Below are positions 10,006 to 10,866 of a DNA stretch of 10,866 nucleotides, in pieces (positions within the stretch are counted from its first letter, which is position 1; every line of letters starts with the position of its first letter). The notes beneath the pieces are model-generated. The model did no database searches and had not been told where the DNA came from. It was given only the letters and a program-made list of their open reading frames with translations. Position numbers and translations under genes: made by a program. Source of the stretch: Smittium mucronatum (Eukaryota; Kickxellomycota; Harpellomycetes; Harpellales; Legeriomycetaceae); assembly GCA_001953115.1 (NCBI GenBank), contig LSSL01005067.1, forward strand, positions 1 through 10,866, in the 5' to 3' direction.

Positions 10006-10078
10006 TGCCTTCTACCAGAATCAAACTGTTGACCTTCTGCTTACTAGGCAGAAGCTCTGCCATCTGAGCCAAGAAGGC
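10006..10078 (-). tRNA. tRNA-Thr (anticodon AGT), possibly a pseudogene
   Basis: The minus strand folds into a 73-base cloverleaf without an intron. The acceptor stem is GCCTTCT with AGAAGGC (7 of 7 pairs) and a discriminator A at 10006. T8, G9, A14, G15, G18, G19, A21 and C48 are in place. The D stem is GCTC/GAGC, and the anticodon stem TCTGC/GCAGA is perfect around loop CTAGTAA, giving anticodon AGT (10045-10043). The T stem AACAG/CTGGT has one A-G mismatch. The T loop is TTTGATT, so the invariant C56 is T, which would weaken the G19-C56 contact and alter the B box. No CCA is encoded, as expected in eukaryotes. The nearest minus-strand T4 run (plus 9956-9959) is about 47 bases past the end, an unusually long trailer. 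The gene may therefore be decaying. Confidence 0.85.
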
Positions 10079-10080
10079 AC

Positions 10081-10116
10081 TGTAGTAATATCGGTAGTCT
10101 CCGTTTCCGATATACA
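10081..10116. repeat. Inverted repeat just upstream of tRNA-Thr
   Basis: ATATCGG at 10088-10094 pairs exactly with CCGATAT at 10107-10113. If a four-base bulge is allowed, the flanking TGT at 10081-10083 pairs with ACA at 10114-10116. It begins two bases from the 5' end of the minus-strand tRNA gene. The terminal TG/CA could hint at a retroelement LTR edge next to a tRNA, but no full LTR was found. Confidence 0.5.
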
Positions 10117-10289
10117 GGGGTGTTAGGTGATTAAAGGGCTTTTTAGACCCACCCAAGAGATTATTCTTAGAGTTAAATAGTGATTCATCTTTGCGTTTGA
10201 GCCAAAAGCATATAAGAGAGGTGGATTAAGGTACTTACTAATGCTTTATTAGACAGTGAGAGTAAAAAGGTGCAGAAATGGGAGAGAGG

Positions 10290-10312
10290 GAATCCCCTTT
10301 TTCTAGGGATTC
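10290..10312. repeat. Inverted repeat GAATCCC / GGGATTC
   Basis: Seven bases at 10290-10296 pair exactly with 10306-10312 around a nine-base loop containing a T-run. It could form a stem-loop on either strand. A role is not evident from context. Confidence 0.55.
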
Positions 10313-10365
10313 GTTTGAGTATATTCTCACTTAGGATAGATTATTTTATCTGGGGTTTTCACCCG

Positions 10366-10392
10366 TCTAAATATCACCCAATGATATTTAGA
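10366..10392. repeat. Perfect 11-bp inverted repeat with 5-base loop
   Basis: TCTAAATATCA at 10366-10376 is exactly complementary to TGATATTTAGA at 10382-10392 across the loop CCCAA. This is the longest exact stem seen in the window and is unlikely to have survived by chance if the surrounding DNA were decaying freely. Confidence 0.65.
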
Positions 10393-10431
10393 GATATACC
10401 TAATTGGACTAACTGGTTCCTTAATCTCCAA

Positions 10432-10457
10432 GATTAATTATTGCACAATGATTAATC
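10432..10457. repeat. Near-perfect 12-bp inverted repeat
   Basis: GATTAATTATTG at 10432-10443 and CAATGATTAATC at 10446-10457 are complementary except for one T-G wobble, with only two bases between the arms. The geometry suits a dyad binding site or cruciform better than an RNA hairpin. It lies about 20 bases from the T-run that ends the neighbouring tRNA-like sequence. Confidence 0.55.
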
Positions 10458-10475
10458 CAATCAGCATAAAAAGAT

Positions 10476-10533
10476 AAAATGCCCCACCGGGTATTGAACC
10501 CGCGGAGATAGACCCAGTCGTTGTCGGATGACT
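10476..10533 (-). other. Orphan tRNA 3' half with B box and Pol III T-run
   Basis: Reading the minus strand, a T arm is present: GCGGG, loop TTCAATA, then CCCGG (4 of 5 pairs). It contains a good B box, GGTTCAATACC (10500-10490). An acceptor-like TGGGGCA follows, and then TTTT (plus 10479-10476), which is exactly where a Pol III terminator belongs. The 5' side is missing. No TGCCCCA-like acceptor strand, D arm or A box is found upstream on this strand inside the window, and the sequence 10504-10533 does not form an anticodon arm with a proper loop. It may be a tRNA remnant, the 3' part of a SINE head, or a fragment left by a retroelement. The amino-acid identity cannot be given. Confidence 0.5.
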
Positions 10534-10743
10534 CCATTAGTTTTCTTTATATTTTAGAACTGGTTTTTTTTATTGGCTATTCTAGTTGGTATATGATTGG
10601 TAGCATTTATGTAAATAAAAATTTATGCGGAACAGACAAGGTCAACTGGCACAACCGGGAAGCGCTCGGAGCGCTAATGCCAGGTCCCGGGTTCGATTCC
10701 CGGGTTTACCAGATCTTAGATCGCATGACCGGAGAGCGGGTGA

Positions 10744-10776
10744 TTGGGTAGGCCGTAACGTGGTCGGCCTATCCAA
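10744..10776 (+). repeat. Strong stem-loop in the tail of the tRNA-like unit
   Basis: TTGGGTAGGCCG at 10744-10755 pairs with CGGCCTATCCAA at 10765-10776 over 12 positions, with one G-T wobble, around a nine-base loop TAACGTGGT. It is the most G+C-rich stem in the window and lies between the tRNA-like head and the T5 run, so it would be part of the same transcript. AGATCTT at 10711-10717 and AAGATCT at 10775-10781 can also pair, enclosing this stem except for two shared bases. Confidence 0.65.
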
Positions 10777-10795
10777 GATCTTGCAATCCGAATTA

Positions 10796-10800
10796 TTTTT
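10796..10800 (+). terminator. T5 run, candidate Pol III terminator
   Basis: Five consecutive T residues follow the tRNA-like unit about 85 bases past its acceptor-like end. Pol III stops at runs of four or more T on the coding strand, and this is the first such run after the B box at 10690-10700. T-runs are common in this window, but not in the G+C-balanced block where this one lies. Confidence 0.45.
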
Positions 10801-10866
10801 ATGCATCTTTATCGATCATGAAATAAGGACCAGTAATATAAATAGCTCATATAAATGCCGGTATGC

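Larger units (their letters stand above)
10117..10475. other. G+C-balanced spacer with compact inverted repeats and no recognisable gene
   Basis: This stretch lies between the tRNA-Thr and the orphan tRNA 3' half. Its composition is clearly more balanced than the rest of the window. Neither strand shows a convincing protein. It contains three compact inverted repeats listed individually and a smaller one (GGGTTTTCACCC near 10353-10364). Hairpin density is higher here than anywhere else in the window, so it may be the body of a structured or transposable element that I do not recognise. Confidence 0.5.
10640..10800 (+). ncRNA. Candidate Pol III transcript / tRNA-derived SINE-like unit
   Basis: GGTCAAC at 10640-10646 can pair with GTTTACC at 10704-10710 with one mismatch, like an acceptor stem. 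An A box TGGCACAACCGG lies at 10647-10658 and a consensus-perfect B box GGTTCGATTCC at 10690-10700, inside a strong T arm (CCCGGG/CCCGGG, loop TTCGATT). The anticodon arm is not canonical: the middle is short and instead forms AGCGC-TCGGA-GCGCT (10661-10675). After the tRNA-like head there is an unrelated tail with a strong stem at 10744-10776 and a T5 run at 10796-10800. A degenerate tRNA head, unrelated body and terminal T-run are what tRNA-derived SINEs or other type-2 Pol III RNAs show. A plain tRNA pseudogene followed by chance structure is the main alternative. Confidence 0.5.

Noticed and set aside
9974..10156. Minus-strand open frame of 60 codons
   Set aside because: It reads straight across the tRNA-Thr cloverleaf and is a by-product of that RNA gene.
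10228..10255. A tiny intron-like string (GTACTT, TACTAAT, then TTAG)
   Set aside because: The pieces resemble splice signals, but there is no coding sequence on either side and the span would be too short for most introns.
10081..10475. A solo LTR next to tRNA-Thr
   Set aside because: The TG/CA edges and tRNA proximity are suggestive, but no matching pair of ends, target duplication or primer site starting with TGG was found.
10521..10751. Plus-strand open frame of 76 codons
   Set aside because: Its second half reads through the A box, B box and T arm of the tRNA-like unit, so the apparent protein is incidental.
1..10866. CRISPR array or bacterial operon features
   Set aside because: No regularly spaced repeats, no ribosome-binding-site-led genes and clear eukaryotic elements.

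Overview
This is a strongly A+T-rich eukaryotic window (roughly four-fifths A/T by eye from 1 to about 9960) with no intact protein gene. It is a transposon graveyard next to a small, more G+C-balanced block of Pol III-type sequences. Organism: eukaryotic, because the one well-folding tRNA has anticodon AGT with no encoded CCA, and the fossils are piggyBac, PIF/Harbinger and non-LTR retrotransposon (LINE). The tRNA-Thr sequence looks fungal to me from memory, so an AT-rich fungus is the best guess, at low confidence.

Layout. (1) About 100-1182, plus strand: decayed piggyBac-family transposase (DDE_Tnp_1_7). The VD of the first catalytic motif is followed by a stop where the family has Glu. 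(2) 1183-2990: AT-rich non-coding DNA with a purine-rich, GAGT/GAGA-like tract at 1681-1805. (3) About 2996-4256, plus strand: decayed PIF/Harbinger transposase (DDE_Tnp_4) with recognisable blocks over its whole length and the first catalytic Asp changed to Tyr. (4) 4257-6850: AT-rich spacer with a few inverted repeats. (5) About 8000-9545, minus strand: decayed LINE reverse transcriptase, with a probable C-terminal tail down to about 6850. Its catalytic YADD box reads QHDE, and no endonuclease domain is visible upstream. (6) 9970-10866: base composition changes abruptly. Here lie a minus-strand tRNA-Thr(AGT)-like gene, several compact inverted repeats, a minus-strand orphan 3' half of a tRNA with a T-run, and a plus-strand unit with A box, B box, stem-loop and T5 run that resembles a tRNA-derived SINE.

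The genes do not form a pathway. Three unrelated transposon classes have inserted and decayed with frameshifts and stops. The LINE lies just downstream of the tRNA-Thr in the same orientation, which may reflect tRNA-targeted insertion. All family calls come from reading translated motifs by eye and none was checked by a search.
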